DNA of 40,735 bases from Verrucomicrobiota bacterium. GTDB taxonomy: Bacteria; Verrucomicrobiota; Verrucomicrobiia; Chthoniobacterales; JAFAMB01. A program made the position numbers and the translations under genes. The stretch lies in assembly GCA_019239825.1 (NCBI GenBank), contig JAFAZK010000078.1, positions 1 through 40,735 on the forward strand, given 5' to 3'. Under the pieces are notes generated by a model. The model was not told where the DNA came from. It did no database searches and saw only the letters and a program-made list of their open reading frames with translations. The stretch's first letter is position 1, and each line of letters begins with the position of its first letter. Positions 1 through 9,372 of this stretch are shown one piece after another.

Positions 1-2672
1 TGTATCTCAGTTTCTATTCCAAGGACTTGGATCGAAACCAGATCACGGACTACCTCACTCGAGTCGTCCAACCAAAGCTGTCGGCTATCCAGGGCGTACA
101 ACAGGCTGAGATTCTGGGGGCGCGCATATTCGCCATGAGGATCTGGCTGGATACAAATAAGATGGCCGCCCTGAACGTGACCCCCACGGAAGTGCAAAGT
201 ATTTTGCAGGCCAACAACTATTTGGCGGCCGTTGGCCAAACCAAAGGCGCGATGACTTCGATTAATCTCGTCGCGAACACGGACTTGCAAAGCGTCGCCG
301 ATTTCCAGGAACTGGCGGTGAAGCAATCAAATGGGGCTATCGTCCGCCTTAAAGACGTCGGCCAGGTAGAACTCGGCGCGTCCAATTACGATACGGATGT
401 CCGCTTCTCCGGTAATACGGCGACGTTCATGGGCATCTATGTACTCCCGAACGCGAATGCGATCGACGTGATCAAGTCCGTAAGAGCCGCGTTGCCCGCG
501 ATAGAGAAGCAGCTTCCAGTCGGGATGAACCTTGGTGTGCCTTACGATGCGACTGAGTATATCAATAGCGCGATCCACGATGTGACTGAGACATTGATGG
601 AAACGCTCTGCATCGTGATGATCGTCATCTTTCTGTTCATGGGATCATTCCGGGCAGTCTTCATTCCGATTGCAGCGATCCCGATCTCACTGGTGGGCGC
701 GCTCTTTCTGATGCTGATCTTCGGGTTTACGCTGAACCTTTTAACGTTGTTAGCGATCGTTCTCGCGGTCGGGTTAGTTGTCGATGACGCCATTGTGGTA
801 GTCGAAAACGTCGAACGCCACATCGAGGAAGGGCTCAGTCCTGTCGATGCTGCCATCAAAGGTGCACGCGAGTTGTTCGGCCCGATTATCGCCATGACGA
901 TTACTCTGGCGGCGGTTTATACGCCTTTCGGTATCCAGGGCGGATTGTCCGGTGCACTGTTTCGCGAGTTCGCTTTCACGCTAGCCGGCGCGGTGGCGAT
1001 CTCAGGTTTCGTGGCCTTGACCTTATCGCCGATGCTTTCTTCTAAAGTGTTGAAGAAAGGAATTAGCGATCGCGGTCTCGCCGGTTGGATTACGCGCCGG
1101 TTCGACGCTTTGAGGCGCGGTTATATGGGGGTGCTTTCGGTGACTCTGAGGGTGTCACCGGTCGTACTCATCTTCGGTTTCGTGGTTTCACTTTTGATCT
1201 TCCCTTTCTGGAACATGTCGAAGCAAGAAGAAGCTCCTACGGAAGACCAGGGAGTTATCTTTGGGATCGTTTTCTCTGCACCAGAATCGACGCTCGATCA
1301 GACCATGTTGTTCGCGAGACAGGTCAACGATATCTTTAAGAGCTTTCCGGAGACAGCGCAGACTTTTCAGGTGACGCCAATTCCCGGCCCCGGTTTCTCC
1401 GGCTTGGTGGCCAAGCCGTGGAGCGATCGCAAACGAACAATGGCGCAGATCTTACCGTTGGTCCGTCAAAAAATGGCAAGCGTCCCTGGGGTGAATGTTC
1501 TAACCACCACACCCTCAGCGTTGCCTGGCGGTACGAATTTCCCGGTTGAATTTGTGATAACCTCCGTCGCCGAACCGCGGGAGATGTTGGACTTTTCCGA
1601 ACAACTTCTGGATGCGGCTAACAAGAGCGGAAAATTCTTATTTGCCGATTCCGACATGAAGTATGACCAGCCGCAAACGCGAATCGTCTTTGATAAAGAC
1701 AAAGTGGCGGCGCTGGGTCTCAATTTACAACAGGTAGGTGGAGACCTCTCGACACTGTTGAGTTCAGGCTGGGTTAACTATTTCAGTATCCAGGGGCGTA
1801 GTTACCAGGTTATCCCTGAAGTTAAACGTACTCAGCGTTTAACTCCAGAAGATCTAACCAAGCTGTATGTAACCGGCCCGAACGGTACACCGATTCAGCT
1901 TTCTACCTTCGCAACGCTAAAACGGGAAGTCGTGCCGGAGACGTTGAATCATTTTCAACAATTGAACTCCGTTAAAATCCAAGGTGCGCCGACTTTCGGT
2001 GGCACTATTGATGACGCTCTCAAAGTGTTAGAACAAAAGGCAAAAGAAATTCTGCCGCGCGACTACTCTATCGACTACACGGGTGAATCTCGCCAATTCC
2101 GCAAAGAGGGGAACGTGCTCGTTTATTCGATGTTCCTGGCGCTGGTTGTAATTTATCTAGTTTTGGCCGCGCAGTTCGAGAGCTTTCGCGATCCGCTCAT
2201 CATCCTGCTCGGTTCTGTGCCCTTGGGTCTGGCCGGCGCGTTAACTTTCTGTTTTCTCGGTTTCACCAGTATTAACATCTACAGTCAGGTCGGGCTTATT
2301 ACCCTAGTTGGACTGGTGGCTAAGAACGGAATTCTAATCGTAGAATGGGCCAACCGGCTGCAGGAAGAAGGCAAAGATAAGTTCAATGCGATTCTTGAAG
2401 CGGCCGGGACACGGCTGCGGCCGATTCTAATGACGTCCGTTGCGACCGTGACCGGTCACTTCCCCTTGATCCTGGTTACCGGACCTGGCGCTGGCGCTCG
2501 TAACAGCATCGGTTGGGTTCTTGTAACCGGCATGGTTATTGGAACCACGTTCACCTTATTCGTCGTACCGTCTGTTTACCTGATTCTGGCTAAGAATCAC
2601 AGTAAGGATCGGGAACGCCGCGGTGAGGTTGCGCCTGAGCCCGAAAGAAAACTTGAACCTGCGCTTGCTTAA
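1..2672 (+). CDS. RND-family multidrug efflux permease (HAE1/AcrB-like), 5' truncated by the window
   Basis: Inner-membrane proton-driven pump subunit that works with a periplasmic adaptor and an outer-membrane channel to expel hydrophobic compounds. The reading frame is open from base 3 to the first window bases; the TTG at 27 is only an internal codon, because the upstream codons already read as the family's porter domain (YLSFYSKD, then DYLTRVVQPKLS). About 890 residues are visible against roughly 1,030-1,050 for the family, so the first 140 or so (TM1 and part of PN1) lie outside. The TM4 relay is present as GLVVDDAIVVVEN with the paired aspartates, and the TM10 counterpart as GLVAKNGILIVEW with its lysine. 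The C-terminus ends in a short charged tail. The adaptor gene is probably upstream, outside the window. The family is certain; the substrate cannot be read from sequence. Confidence 0.95.
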   Translation, partial: YLSFYSKDLDRNQITDYLTRVVQPKLSAIQGVQQAEILGARIFAMRIWLDTNKMAALNVTPTEVQSILQANNYLAAVGQTKGAMTSINLVANTDLQSVADFQELAVKQSNGAIVRLKDVGQVELGASNYDTDVRFSGNTATFMGIYVLPNANAIDVIKSVRAALPAIEKQLPVGMNLGVPYDATEYINSAIHDVTETLMETLCIVMIVIFLFMGSFRAVFIPIAAIPISLVGALFLMLIFGFTLNLLTLLAIVLAVGLVVDDAIVVVENVERHIEEGLSPVDAAIKGARELFGPIIAMTITLAAVYTPFGIQGGLSGALFREFAFTLAGAVAISGFVALTLSPMLSSKVLKKGISDRGLAGWITRRFDALRRGYMGVLSVTLRVSPVVLIFGFVVSLLIFPFWNMSKQEEAPTEDQGVIFGIVFSAPESTLDQTMLFARQVNDIFKSFPETAQTFQVTPIPGPGFSGLVAKPWSDRKRTMAQILPLVRQKMASVPGVNVLTTTPSALPGGTNFPVEFVITSVAEPREMLDFSEQLLDAANKSGKFLFADSDMKYDQPQTRIVFDKDKVAALGLNLQQVGGDLSTLLSSGWVNYFSIQGRSYQVIPEVKRTQRLTPEDLTKLYVTGPNGTPIQLSTFATLKREVVPETLNHFQQLNSVKIQGAPTFGGTIDDALKVLEQKAKEILPRDYSIDYTGESRQFRKEGNVLVYSMFLALVVIYLVLAAQFESFRDPLIILLGSVPLGLAGALTFCFLGFTSINIYSQVGLITLVGLVAKNGILIVEWANRLQEEGKDKFNAILEAAGTRLRPILMTSVATVTGHFPLILVTGPGAGARNSIGWVLVTGMVIGTTFTLFVVPSVYLILAKNHSKDRERRGEVAPEPERKLEPALA

Positions 2673-3027
2673 AACGCTTCAGACCTTTTTACTGCTGTCC
2701 TAGTCGAGAGACTCGTTTTGCTAACGCTTTTGAGAACGGGGTGGGCGTTTCAAGAAGGGCAACGTCAAGGTCGGAATTTGTGTGACCCGGCGCAAATATG
2801 GAGCACCGGGAAACCAGTACGGCCATCATCCTGACCAACTGCTCGCAAAATGCGCGAACGGCCAAATGAAGACACGTTTGGCCGTTCTTGTTTCCGGCGC
2901 CGGGCCCGCTGTCGCAATCCCTCGAGCAGGTGACACCAGCGGTCATTCGAACGGATAGGACCTATAGGACGGATATATGATTCCACCGGGCACCCTCCCA
3001 GTGCCGATCCGGAGGAAATGTGCCCTC
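2673..3027. other. Intergenic stretch without a recognisable gene
   Basis: This 355-bp gap separates the convergent RND pump and exoribonuclease genes. Two short minus-strand frames overlap here but resemble no family and have no convincing start signal. The only clear structure is the hairpin at 2856-2887. The right edge merges into a low-complexity word that runs into the exoribonuclease stop codon. Confidence 0.5.
2856..2887. repeat. Hairpin, 11-bp perfect stem
   Basis: GAACGGCCAAA at 2856-2866 is followed after a 10-nt loop by its exact reverse complement TTTGGCCGTTC at 2877-2887. It lies about 185 nt past the RND stop codon. There is no long T-run on either side, so a bidirectional terminator between the two convergent genes is possible but unproven. 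Confidence 0.5.
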
Positions 3028-3060
3028 CTAGCTCCTGGATTCTGGCTCCTGGCTCCTCTT
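3025..3060. repeat. Low-complexity word array (GCTCCTGG-type), overlapping a gene end
   Basis: The words GCTCCTGG, ATTCTGGCTCCT and GGCTCCT follow each other in near tandem. The TAG stop of the exoribonuclease (3028-3030, minus strand) and its last ten codons (KRSQEPESRS) lie inside the array. No complementary arm was found nearby, so it looks like an orphan arm of the inverted-word class seen elsewhere in the window. Confidence 0.5.
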
Positions 3061-4095
3061 CGGTTCCGCCCCAAATTTTGGCAGTGGCACTACCGGATTA
3101 GAATGCAGCGGCCGAACCCGGTCAAGGATTTGGGGAGTCAAACGTGGGGCTGTCCGGTAGGCAGCAAAGATTATCTCCAGTTTCGCGTCCAGATTATCGA
3201 CTAGATGCAGAGCCCAAGCTTCGGGCGTTTTGGGTTCTACCGGTGATCCGAACTCTTTCTCTCCGTGGTGCGCGATTACCAAGTGGAGCAGATGCAGCCG
3301 CACCAGTTCGCTTTCCGGAGTCAGATCCTTCCAAGATTCGTACTCATTTTCCTGGCGCAATTTTTGCCAGAGCCGGTTTACGAACTCAGCGCCGATACTG
3401 ATGTGACCGAGGAGTTCGCCGTACAAATCGTAAGGCATCTGAAGGCTTTCCTTCGGGAAGCTGTTCTCCCACATTTTGCCTGCGTCGTGGAAAAGAACTC
3501 CGGCGAGAAGAAGATCACGATTGAGGGCAGGATAAGTGCCGGCGATTGCATCTGCCGTGCGCAACATTTGGGCGACATGTTCGATTAGGCCGCCACGACG
3601 CGCGTGGTGAACGGCTCGAGCGCCGGCTGCCCTCCGGAATCGCTCGCCAAATTCGGTCAAAAACAACTCTCCCAACCGGCGGAGCCGTGGGTCGGCGATC
3701 GATTCGATCGCGCTGAGTATCTCTCCGTAATCTCGCTCCTGGCGCTGGCGCAATTCATCTGGACCTTCAAATAGGACTGCTTTCTCTTCGGCTGTGAGAC
3801 TTCGTATCTGCCAATTTCGTATCTCAATTCCATACGAACTGCCGCTCCAGAACTCGCCCTCGATACAGACGGCGGCGCCGGCACCAGCTTCACTACAGAA
3901 ACCGAACGCGGGATGGTCATTCCAGACCCGAATGGTGAGTGAACCGACGAGGTCCCGTACCACAAGCTCGAAGTACGGTTTCTGATCCCGGGTCTGCTTT
4001 TCAGTGATGCTCTCGACTTGTCCAAAAACTGCGGCTGCCACGGAGCCGTTAAATACCCGCGTTTTCAGCTCTTGGATCGAGATAGGGGACGTCAT
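3028..4095 (-). CDS. 3'-5' exoribonuclease of the YhaM family (OB-fold plus HD domain)
   Basis: Predicted cytoplasmic 3'-5' exonuclease acting on RNA (YhaM in Bacillus, CBF1 in Staphylococcus). The 355-residue protein begins with an OB-fold nucleic-acid domain (about residues 15-95, with FGQVESITEKQTRDQKPYFE) and continues with an HD phosphohydrolase domain: HH at 163-164, the HD pair in LLAGVLFHDAGK at 203-204, and a later IAHHGEKEFGSP histidine pair. I chose ATG at 4095 (MTSPISIQEL); the frame stays open upstream to 4335, but those 80 codons are arginine-rich and coincide with repeats, including a GGAGTTCA word array directly before the start. No Shine-Dalgarno is visible. The last ten residues are encoded by a low-complexity repeat. 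It is transcribed divergently from the oxidoreductase at 4358. Confidence 0.85.
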   Translation of the reverse strand: MTSPISIQELKTRVFNGSVAAAVFGQVESITEKQTRDQKPYFELVVRDLVGSLTIRVWNDHPAFGFCSEAGAGAAVCIEGEFWSGSSYGIEIRNWQIRSLTAEEKAVLFEGPDELRQRQERDYGEILSAIESIADPRLRRLGELFLTEFGERFRRAAGARAVHHARRGGLIEHVAQMLRTADAIAGTYPALNRDLLLAGVLFHDAGKMWENSFPKESLQMPYDLYGELLGHISIGAEFVNRLWQKLRQENEYESWKDLTPESELVRLHLLHLVIAHHGEKEFGSPVEPKTPEAWALHLVDNLDAKLEIIFAAYRTAPRLTPQILDRVRPLHSNPVVPLPKFGAEPKRSQEPESRS

Positions 4096-4098
4096 TGG

Positions 4099-4143
4099 AA
4101 AGGAGTTCAGGAGTTCACAAGGAAGTTGCAGGAATTCAGGAGG
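4099..4143. repeat. Low-complexity word array (GGAGTTCA type), single arm
   Basis: Near-tandem GGAGTTCA/GGAATTCA/GGAAGTTGCA words sit immediately upstream of the exoribonuclease start. The same word builds the two inverted arms at 36805-36846 and 36922-36964. Only one orientation was found here, so this is an orphan arm. Confidence 0.6.
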
Positions 4144-4216
4144 TCTCCGGAAAAACCGACAACGGTTTGTTTCTTTAAATAGAATAGCCAGAATACGGCC
4201 CCGGAGCATGCAAATC

Positions 4217-4325
4217 AACGAGCCGGTGCGGAAGAAGCTCCTGCTCGTCCAGAGACGCCTGCAGCCAGAAAACCGCCGGGTAAAAGAAACACGGACGAGC
4301 GGGAGCTCGTCCCTACCGGCTCGTT
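4217..4325. repeat. Long hairpin in a divergent promoter region
   Basis: The outer stem AACGAGCCGGT (4217-4227) pairs perfectly with ACCGGCTCGTT (4315-4325). The inner stem GCTCCTGCTCGTCC (4237-4250) pairs with GGACGAGCGGGAGC (4293-4306) with one mismatch. The structure ends 32 bp before the oxidoreductase ATG, so it occupies the place where that gene's promoter or leader should be. Confidence 0.6.
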
Positions 4326-4357
4326 TGACGTTCATCCTGGTCTTGTGAAACTACTGC

Positions 4358-5440
4358 ATGGAAAAAGTAAATGTGGGTCTCGTGGGCTTGGGTTGGCCGG
4401 GACAGCGACATGCCGAAGGAGTTCAAGGGAGCGATTTGGGAAACCTTTATGCAGCCTGCGACTTGAACGGGGCGCGGCGAGAAGCTTTTGCGGCCAAATA
4501 TGCGCCCAAGCGGCTGTTTGCCGATTACGATGAGATGCTCGCGGATCAGTCGGTCCAAGCAGTCGTGATTAGTCTCCCGAACTCGCTTCACTTTCCGGCT
4601 ACGCTCAAAGCGCTGCAGGCGGGGAAGCATGTTCTGTGTGAGAAACCCCCTACATTGAATGCCGAGCAGATGCGCCAATTGCGAAACGAGGCAGACAGCA
4701 GAGGCCTCATCTATTTCTTCGGGCGCCAGATGCGGTTTTCCGGGTCGGTACAAGCCGCGCGTAGAGCAGTCGCCGAACGACGACTCGGTGAGATCTATTT
4801 TGCCAAGACGATGTGGGTCAGGTCGCGAGGTACTCCGGGTGGAATCGATGGCTGGTTTACGGATCGGTCGCGCGCCGGTGGCGGAGTCGTCATCGACCTT
4901 GGCGTACACGCAATCGACGCGGCTTGGTACCTGATGGGTACGCCCAAACCGCGAACGGTATCAGCTCAAACCTATCAAAAGTTCCCTCAACTTTCGAAGG
5001 CCCCCGTCTTCGATGTGGAAGACAGCGCCGACGGGATGATTCGTTTCGAGAACGGCAGCTCATTGCTTTTCGAGGTGTCATGGGCAGCGAACCTTCCAGA
5101 TGATATCCCCCTAGGAAGATCGGGTAGCCGAGAACTTTTCTCGACGGTCCTCTACGGACCAAAAGGGACCATCCGAATCATCGATGTGTTACAGCTGCAT
5201 CCCAGCGAAAAGATCCCTGCGCTCACTTTATTCGAGGACCGGGACGGCAAACTGGAAACCGTCGAACTACCGTTTGTGCCGGTACCGCATGAGTTCGTCC
5301 CGCAAATGGAGAACTTTCTCCGGGCGATCAACGGGGTAGAACCGCCGATTAACAGCGCGATCCAAGCCGTGAAATTGATGGAGATCCTCGATGCGATCTA
5401 CGAATCGAGCCTCAAGGGGAGTGAGGTCGTTCTTTCCTGA
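4358..5440 (+). CDS. Gfo/Idh/MocA family NAD(P)-dependent oxidoreductase
   Basis: Predicted cytoplasmic dehydrogenase of sugars, inositols or similar polyols. The 360-residue protein has the N-terminal Rossmann glycine motif GLVGLGWPGQRHA (residues 7-19), the family EKP signature in VLCEKPPTL (lysine at 96, nicotinamide and catalysis) and the second-domain DLGVHAID motif with Asp180 and His184, which normally complete the active site. ATG at 4358 is the first start compatible with the dinucleotide fold. It stands alone on the plus strand between two minus-strand blocks, so no operon partner hints at the substrate. The C-terminus stops two bases before the end of the opposing DUF3142 gene. Confidence 0.9.
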   Translation: MEKVNVGLVGLGWPGQRHAEGVQGSDLGNLYAACDLNGARREAFAAKYAPKRLFADYDEMLADQSVQAVVISLPNSLHFPATLKALQAGKHVLCEKPPTLNAEQMRQLRNEADSRGLIYFFGRQMRFSGSVQAARRAVAERRLGEIYFAKTMWVRSRGTPGGIDGWFTDRSRAGGGVVIDLGVHAIDAAWYLMGTPKPRTVSAQTYQKFPQLSKAPVFDVEDSADGMIRFENGSSLLFEVSWAANLPDDIPLGRSGSRELFSTVLYGPKGTIRIIDVLQLHPSEKIPALTLFEDRDGKLETVELPFVPVPHEFVPQMENFLRAINGVEPPINSAIQAVKLMEILDAIYESSLKGSEVVLS

Positions 5441-5442
5441 GA

Positions 5443-6849
5443 CTAGCGCCCCGGCAGAGAAAACTCCTCTGCAACGGATGCACCATGCGCGAGCCTATCG
5501 AAGCGGAGCCATCCGACACTGCGTTCGCTGCCGGGTGGCAATTCCATTTGGGAACCATCGATCCGCGTGAACACGGCACGCTCGTTCTTCGTAATAACTG
5601 TCCAACCGGGTAGCGCATCGAACGCGACGATGGATGCTCCGGTCCAAGTGACGGTAACTCTTGCGCCGACTTGTTTGTCAGCTTCACCGGTGTTTTTGAC
5701 TGAAATATCGATCGGATTGTCGCCGCGTTGCACCGCTTGCAGTTGATGTGTCGGTTTTCGCCCAGCCATTACCGCTGTAAGAGTAGGCCAGCGCCAGTTT
5801 CGTTGATCGGTCGCGACCGGTATGCGATACCAGATTAGCTCTTTCAATTCTCGCGGCCGGCTGGAGAGCAATTCGTTGACCAATGTGGCCGTATCATCGG
5901 CATCCGTTGAGAACTCTAGGGTGCGCGTGCCTGGCGGCCAGGCAAGGTCGACGCCGTCCATGAGAACTCCCACCAATTTTCCAGACCCATCGTAGCCGGC
6001 CAAACAACGGTAGGTAGGGAGCGCGACAGAAAACGGGATCTGGAAGCTACCGGCCTTTTGGATCCACTTCCGGGCTAGACCTGTGTCCAATAAAAACGAC
6101 TGTCCAGATTGGGTCGAGACCGGAACCGAATGAACCTGAAGCACAAAACCGTCGGCGAGCCGAACCAGAGGTGACAATTCCGGCTCATTTAGCCAGGCCG
6201 GGAGAGCGGTGATTACAAAACGAGTCGGCAAAACCGCCGTTCGCACGGCTTTCAGCCAGAGGGTGTAGCCGCTCAATTTCTTTTGAGCACAATCGAAATC
6301 GAGCTGGAATTCTGAGATGGTTAGTCCGTGAGCTTTGGCGTCAGTCATCAGAGATTTGACAACGCCGGTGATGTAGTTCGCGGTGGAATCGTCTTCGGAG
6401 AACGGGCCTGGGTAGGGTGCAATTCGCAGCGCTAACGCTATCGGTTTCTGGGCCTTCTTAAGAGTTGGCCAATCGATGTTCGCTCGGTTCGTTGCGGGTG
6501 CCGAGCCGTTCCACAGAATTTCGGCGCCAATGATCACCATTCCGTCCATCCGTTTCTCAGCCTCTTGCGCGGCGGCCAGGACTGCCGGGTTCCACGCTCT
6601 TTGCCAAAGATATCCGCGCTGTGATAAAGGCCCGCTAGCAGTCGTCGTTGACGGGTGACATCCGAACAGGCCGACCAATGCTAATGCGATAAGACTCGAC
6701 AAAAAAAAATGTGCGAGGCGCTCAGCACCTGAAGGTGGGTCGTCTGGCGGCAGGGTATGCACGTCATTATGAAGCAAAATAGTGAAATCCCGTTCCCGGG
6801 CAGCCGCTGCGCACGAGACGACCGAGGTATTCAACACATGACCGGTCAC
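5443..6849 (-). CDS. DUF3142-domain lipoprotein
   Basis: Function unknown; the domain resembles a TIM-barrel fold and opens with the characteristic RGYLWQRAWNPAV. The frame starts with a GTG at 6849 that overlaps the TGA of the upstream TPR-like gene (GTGA), which suggests translational coupling. From that start a hydrophobic stretch ending in LVGLFGC places the putative lipobox cysteine near residue 64, unusually far in. A GTG about 30 codons downstream (start reading MHTLPPDD) would give a normal 35-residue signal and is a real alternative. A run of nine A (6701-6709) falls inside the signal sequence and could be slippage-prone. A C-terminal beta domain (about residues 370-468) may be a carbohydrate- or surface-binding module. 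Convergent with the oxidoreductase, two bases apart. Confidence 0.82.
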   Translation of the reverse strand: MTGHVLNTSVVSCAAAARERDFTILLHNDVHTLPPDDPPSGAERLAHFFLSSLIALALVGLFGCHPSTTTASGPLSQRGYLWQRAWNPAVLAAAQEAEKRMDGMVIIGAEILWNGSAPATNRANIDWPTLKKAQKPIALALRIAPYPGPFSEDDSTANYITGVVKSLMTDAKAHGLTISEFQLDFDCAQKKLSGYTLWLKAVRTAVLPTRFVITALPAWLNEPELSPLVRLADGFVLQVHSVPVSTQSGQSFLLDTGLARKWIQKAGSFQIPFSVALPTYRCLAGYDGSGKLVGVLMDGVDLAWPPGTRTLEFSTDADDTATLVNELLSSRPRELKELIWYRIPVATDQRNWRWPTLTAVMAGRKPTHQLQAVQRGDNPIDISVKNTGEADKQVGARVTVTWTGASIVAFDALPGWTVITKNERAVFTRIDGSQMELPPGSERSVGWLRFDRLAHGASVAEEFSLPGR

Positions 6850-9227
6850 TGCGTAGTGATCCCGAGATCCTTGTGAAACTTATCTTCCGCGGCGGCTTGT
6901 TCCTCCGACCAGGGTCCGGTCTCGTTTACAAACCAATGTTTGGCGAGAGCTAAACGTCCGATCTTCGTCTTGGGAGCACGCGTTTTGAGGATCTGAAAGT
7001 AACGGTCTCCGATCTTTTCATCGCGGTCTTTAACCCACGATCCCGCAGTGTTGAGCACATCCGCTAGTTCCTCCGAATTATCTTCCAAAAGATCGGCGGC
7101 ACGCATCGCCAAAGCCCCGGCGATCACCCGGTAATGAAAGCGTAAATCCGGACTCGTCTTCGTCTTGCTCAACCTTTGTAGCTCCTCTTTCGTAGGTCTC
7201 AAAGCGATAGGTTTTTTCGTGGTTTTTTCATCGCTGGCGGACGGGATTTCATAAAACCCGGTTTGCTGTTGTTTTGCCAGGTCCGGAACTTCAAAATCGC
7301 CGCCCTGAGAAAAACCATCCGGCGCTCCCTCGGTTCCCATTATTTCCATCCCGTCATATCGCGCTATCCATGCGGCTTTGAACCAAGATTGGGCGCGCTC
7401 ACGCTTGGACAATTTCTGATCGGCTCCGGCATTGAGCGCCTTAACATACTCCGCCAGCACTTTGTCATACGGTGGTTTTAGATATTGAGCTGCCTCGTTG
7501 TATCGGTCTTCGCGAACGAGCCGGCGTCCAAGCAAGTAGCGCAATCGCACAATCGCAAAATCGTCAGTGCCTTCGGGCGGTTTTCCTTGGGGGACCGGTT
7601 GGCGATCTACGAAGGTCTTCAGTTCTTCCGTGGTCAAGATCCGTTCCGCAATAAAGGCAGCATCACTCCAGAGTCCTCCAACTGCGAACTCGCCAATAAA
7701 AGTGTTATCGTTGCTTCCACCTTTGAGCATGGTCTCCAGGGCTGGAATAAACTGCGCCTGCTCAAGCTGCAAACCGCCGAGATCGCCGCTAGCCGATTCG
7801 TCAAAGGACCAATGACCTCCGTCTTCATCAAAATCGTGATTCGCAGTCCATCCGGTGTAGGCGCTGACAGGGACGATCGCCTGCTGAGCCTGAGTCATGG
7901 CCTTGGCTGCTTCATTCAATTTGCCGGCGCGCCGCAGCAACTTTGCGCTCAGCCACAGGCCGGCAGGACTGTTCGGATCGGCTAGCTTTAACCAGCGTTC
8001 GGCTCCTTTATAGTCTCCGTTAACATAGGCAACCCAACCGAGATAGTCGGCGTGCTCCACGTGCTCGATGTGCTCTTCATTTATGATGGTGAGCCAACGC
8101 GCGCACCGAGTGGGGGTTTGCTCTTGACCTCCCGACTGGGATTCGGTTTGGGCATCAGAAACCAGATCAGGGTCTGACTCTGTTGCTAAGATGTGGACCG
8201 TCACCAACTGCCGCAGCAACGGATCCTTTGCTGCTTCTTTAAGAGCAAGGAGCGTCTTGGCGTCTTCTGCTTTCCGGCGTTCGTCTGTCCACTGGCTGGA
8301 ATCTTCCTCGGATGCGGGGCCGTAGTTCAGCATCCCATCAACAAAGGGACGATCCGGTATCAGCGCTTTCAATGATACGATCGCTCCATTGTCACCCAGC
8401 GCCAGTTGGGTCAGGAAAAGCTCGGCGGCTTTTGACGGATGATTCTGCTTTAATTCGCTTCGACCTTCCCACCCGTAACTATCAGCTGCCAATCCCAAAG
8501 AATCCACAAATCCGGCATTGGCGAATTCCCGGGCGGTTTGGAACCATTTCACGGCTTGCGGATCACCCATTTTCAACGCGGCCTTTCCTAGCATAAAAGC
8601 CGCCCACACCGAGCGGTAATGCCGTTCTTCAGCCGGTCGTTTCAACAAGGTTTCCCAGGCAGCACGCGCTTCTTGCCATTGGCCAAGCTTGTACGCGAAT
8701 GCCCCTTTATGATAGTCAGCGAACTCCGAAGGAAATTCTTCCGGCAACGATTCAGTGGTCTTGTCGTCTGCAGCCGCGATGAACTTGCGTACTGCCTCAT
8801 GCTGGGCAGTGGCTTGAGCTGGGTCAGCCGGCTTGATCTTGCCTTCCTTGATCGCAGCCGCGAAGTCTTGACTGTCGGCAGTAGCTGTCAACTCAGCACC
8901 TAACGCGTTGATGCCCTCCTTGGTGTTCTCCTCGCCAGGTTTGACTTCTTGGCCTTCGCTATTGCGAATAGGGATCCTTTTTTCAATTGGTTTATAATTT
9001 CGCGCTAGCCGTTTGACCTCGACGTCCCAATAAAATTCCGGCGAACGCAAAATGTTCTTTCCACCTTCATCAAGATACACCTGCGGTCCGTAGAAGCCCG
9101 TGGCGTTGCTATGCCGAACGACAGCCGCTGCGAGCACTGTTAGTAACATCACTCGCAAGCGAATAACTTTCGCTGTTCGTGAAAGGTGAAAGGCAGTATG
9201 TAAAAGATATCTGGAGGTGCGTTGCAT
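6846..9227 (-). CDS. Exported TPR-like protein paired with the DUF3142 gene
   Basis: A 793-residue protein with an N-terminal signal sequence (LRVMLLTVLAAAVV, probable cut before TGFYGPQ). Met27 is an alternative start that would shorten a long n-region. The body is almost entirely helical, with repeated patterns typical of tetratricopeptide solenoids: FAYKLGQWQEARAAWETLL, AFMLGKAALKMGDPQAVKWF, GWVAYVNGDYKGAERWLKLA and LRRAGKLNEAAKAM. I do not recognise an enzymatic motif. It overlaps the DUF3142 start by four bases, so the two should be co-translated and may form one envelope complex. Function is unknown. Confidence 0.8.
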   Translation of the reverse strand: MQRTSRYLLHTAFHLSRTAKVIRLRVMLLTVLAAAVVRHSNATGFYGPQVYLDEGGKNILRSPEFYWDVEVKRLARNYKPIEKRIPIRNSEGQEVKPGEENTKEGINALGAELTATADSQDFAAAIKEGKIKPADPAQATAQHEAVRKFIAAADDKTTESLPEEFPSEFADYHKGAFAYKLGQWQEARAAWETLLKRPAEERHYRSVWAAFMLGKAALKMGDPQAVKWFQTAREFANAGFVDSLGLAADSYGWEGRSELKQNHPSKAAELFLTQLALGDNGAIVSLKALIPDRPFVDGMLNYGPASEEDSSQWTDERRKAEDAKTLLALKEAAKDPLLRQLVTVHILATESDPDLVSDAQTESQSGGQEQTPTRCARWLTIINEEHIEHVEHADYLGWVAYVNGDYKGAERWLKLADPNSPAGLWLSAKLLRRAGKLNEAAKAMTQAQQAIVPVSAYTGWTANHDFDEDGGHWSFDESASGDLGGLQLEQAQFIPALETMLKGGSNDNTFIGEFAVGGLWSDAAFIAERILTTEELKTFVDRQPVPQGKPPEGTDDFAIVRLRYLLGRRLVREDRYNEAAQYLKPPYDKVLAEYVKALNAGADQKLSKRERAQSWFKAAWIARYDGMEIMGTEGAPDGFSQGGDFEVPDLAKQQQTGFYEIPSASDEKTTKKPIALRPTKEELQRLSKTKTSPDLRFHYRVIAGALAMRAADLLEDNSEELADVLNTAGSWVKDRDEKIGDRYFQILKTRAPKTKIGRLALAKHWFVNETGPWSEEQAAAEDKFHKDLGITTQ

Positions 9228-9372
9228 CGCGCTAACCTCTCTAACTCTATTCTTTCTTAAGCATTACGCTTACGGCAAACCCTCTCTTGCCACTAACATC
9301 GAAGCGGAATTTTCTCGGTCGAAGAGGTATTCTTGGGGTGATACAGGCTTGCCAGGGCGGCACTATGACTGC

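Noticed and set aside
27-29. TTG as start codon of the RND pump
   Set aside because: The frame is open to the window edge and the upstream codons match the family, so the gene is simply truncated.
542-895. Minus-strand 117-codon frame inside the RND gene
   Set aside because: Antisense shadow of strongly conserved pump coding sequence; rich in Thr, Ser and Asn with no family resemblance.
4096-4335. N-terminal extension of the exoribonuclease to 4335
   Set aside because: The 80 additional codons are Arg/Phe-rich, cover two repeats and precede the natural OB-fold start.
7485-7985. Plus-strand 166-codon frame
   Set aside because: Antisense to the TPR-like gene, whose helix pattern and signal peptide make the minus strand the coding one.
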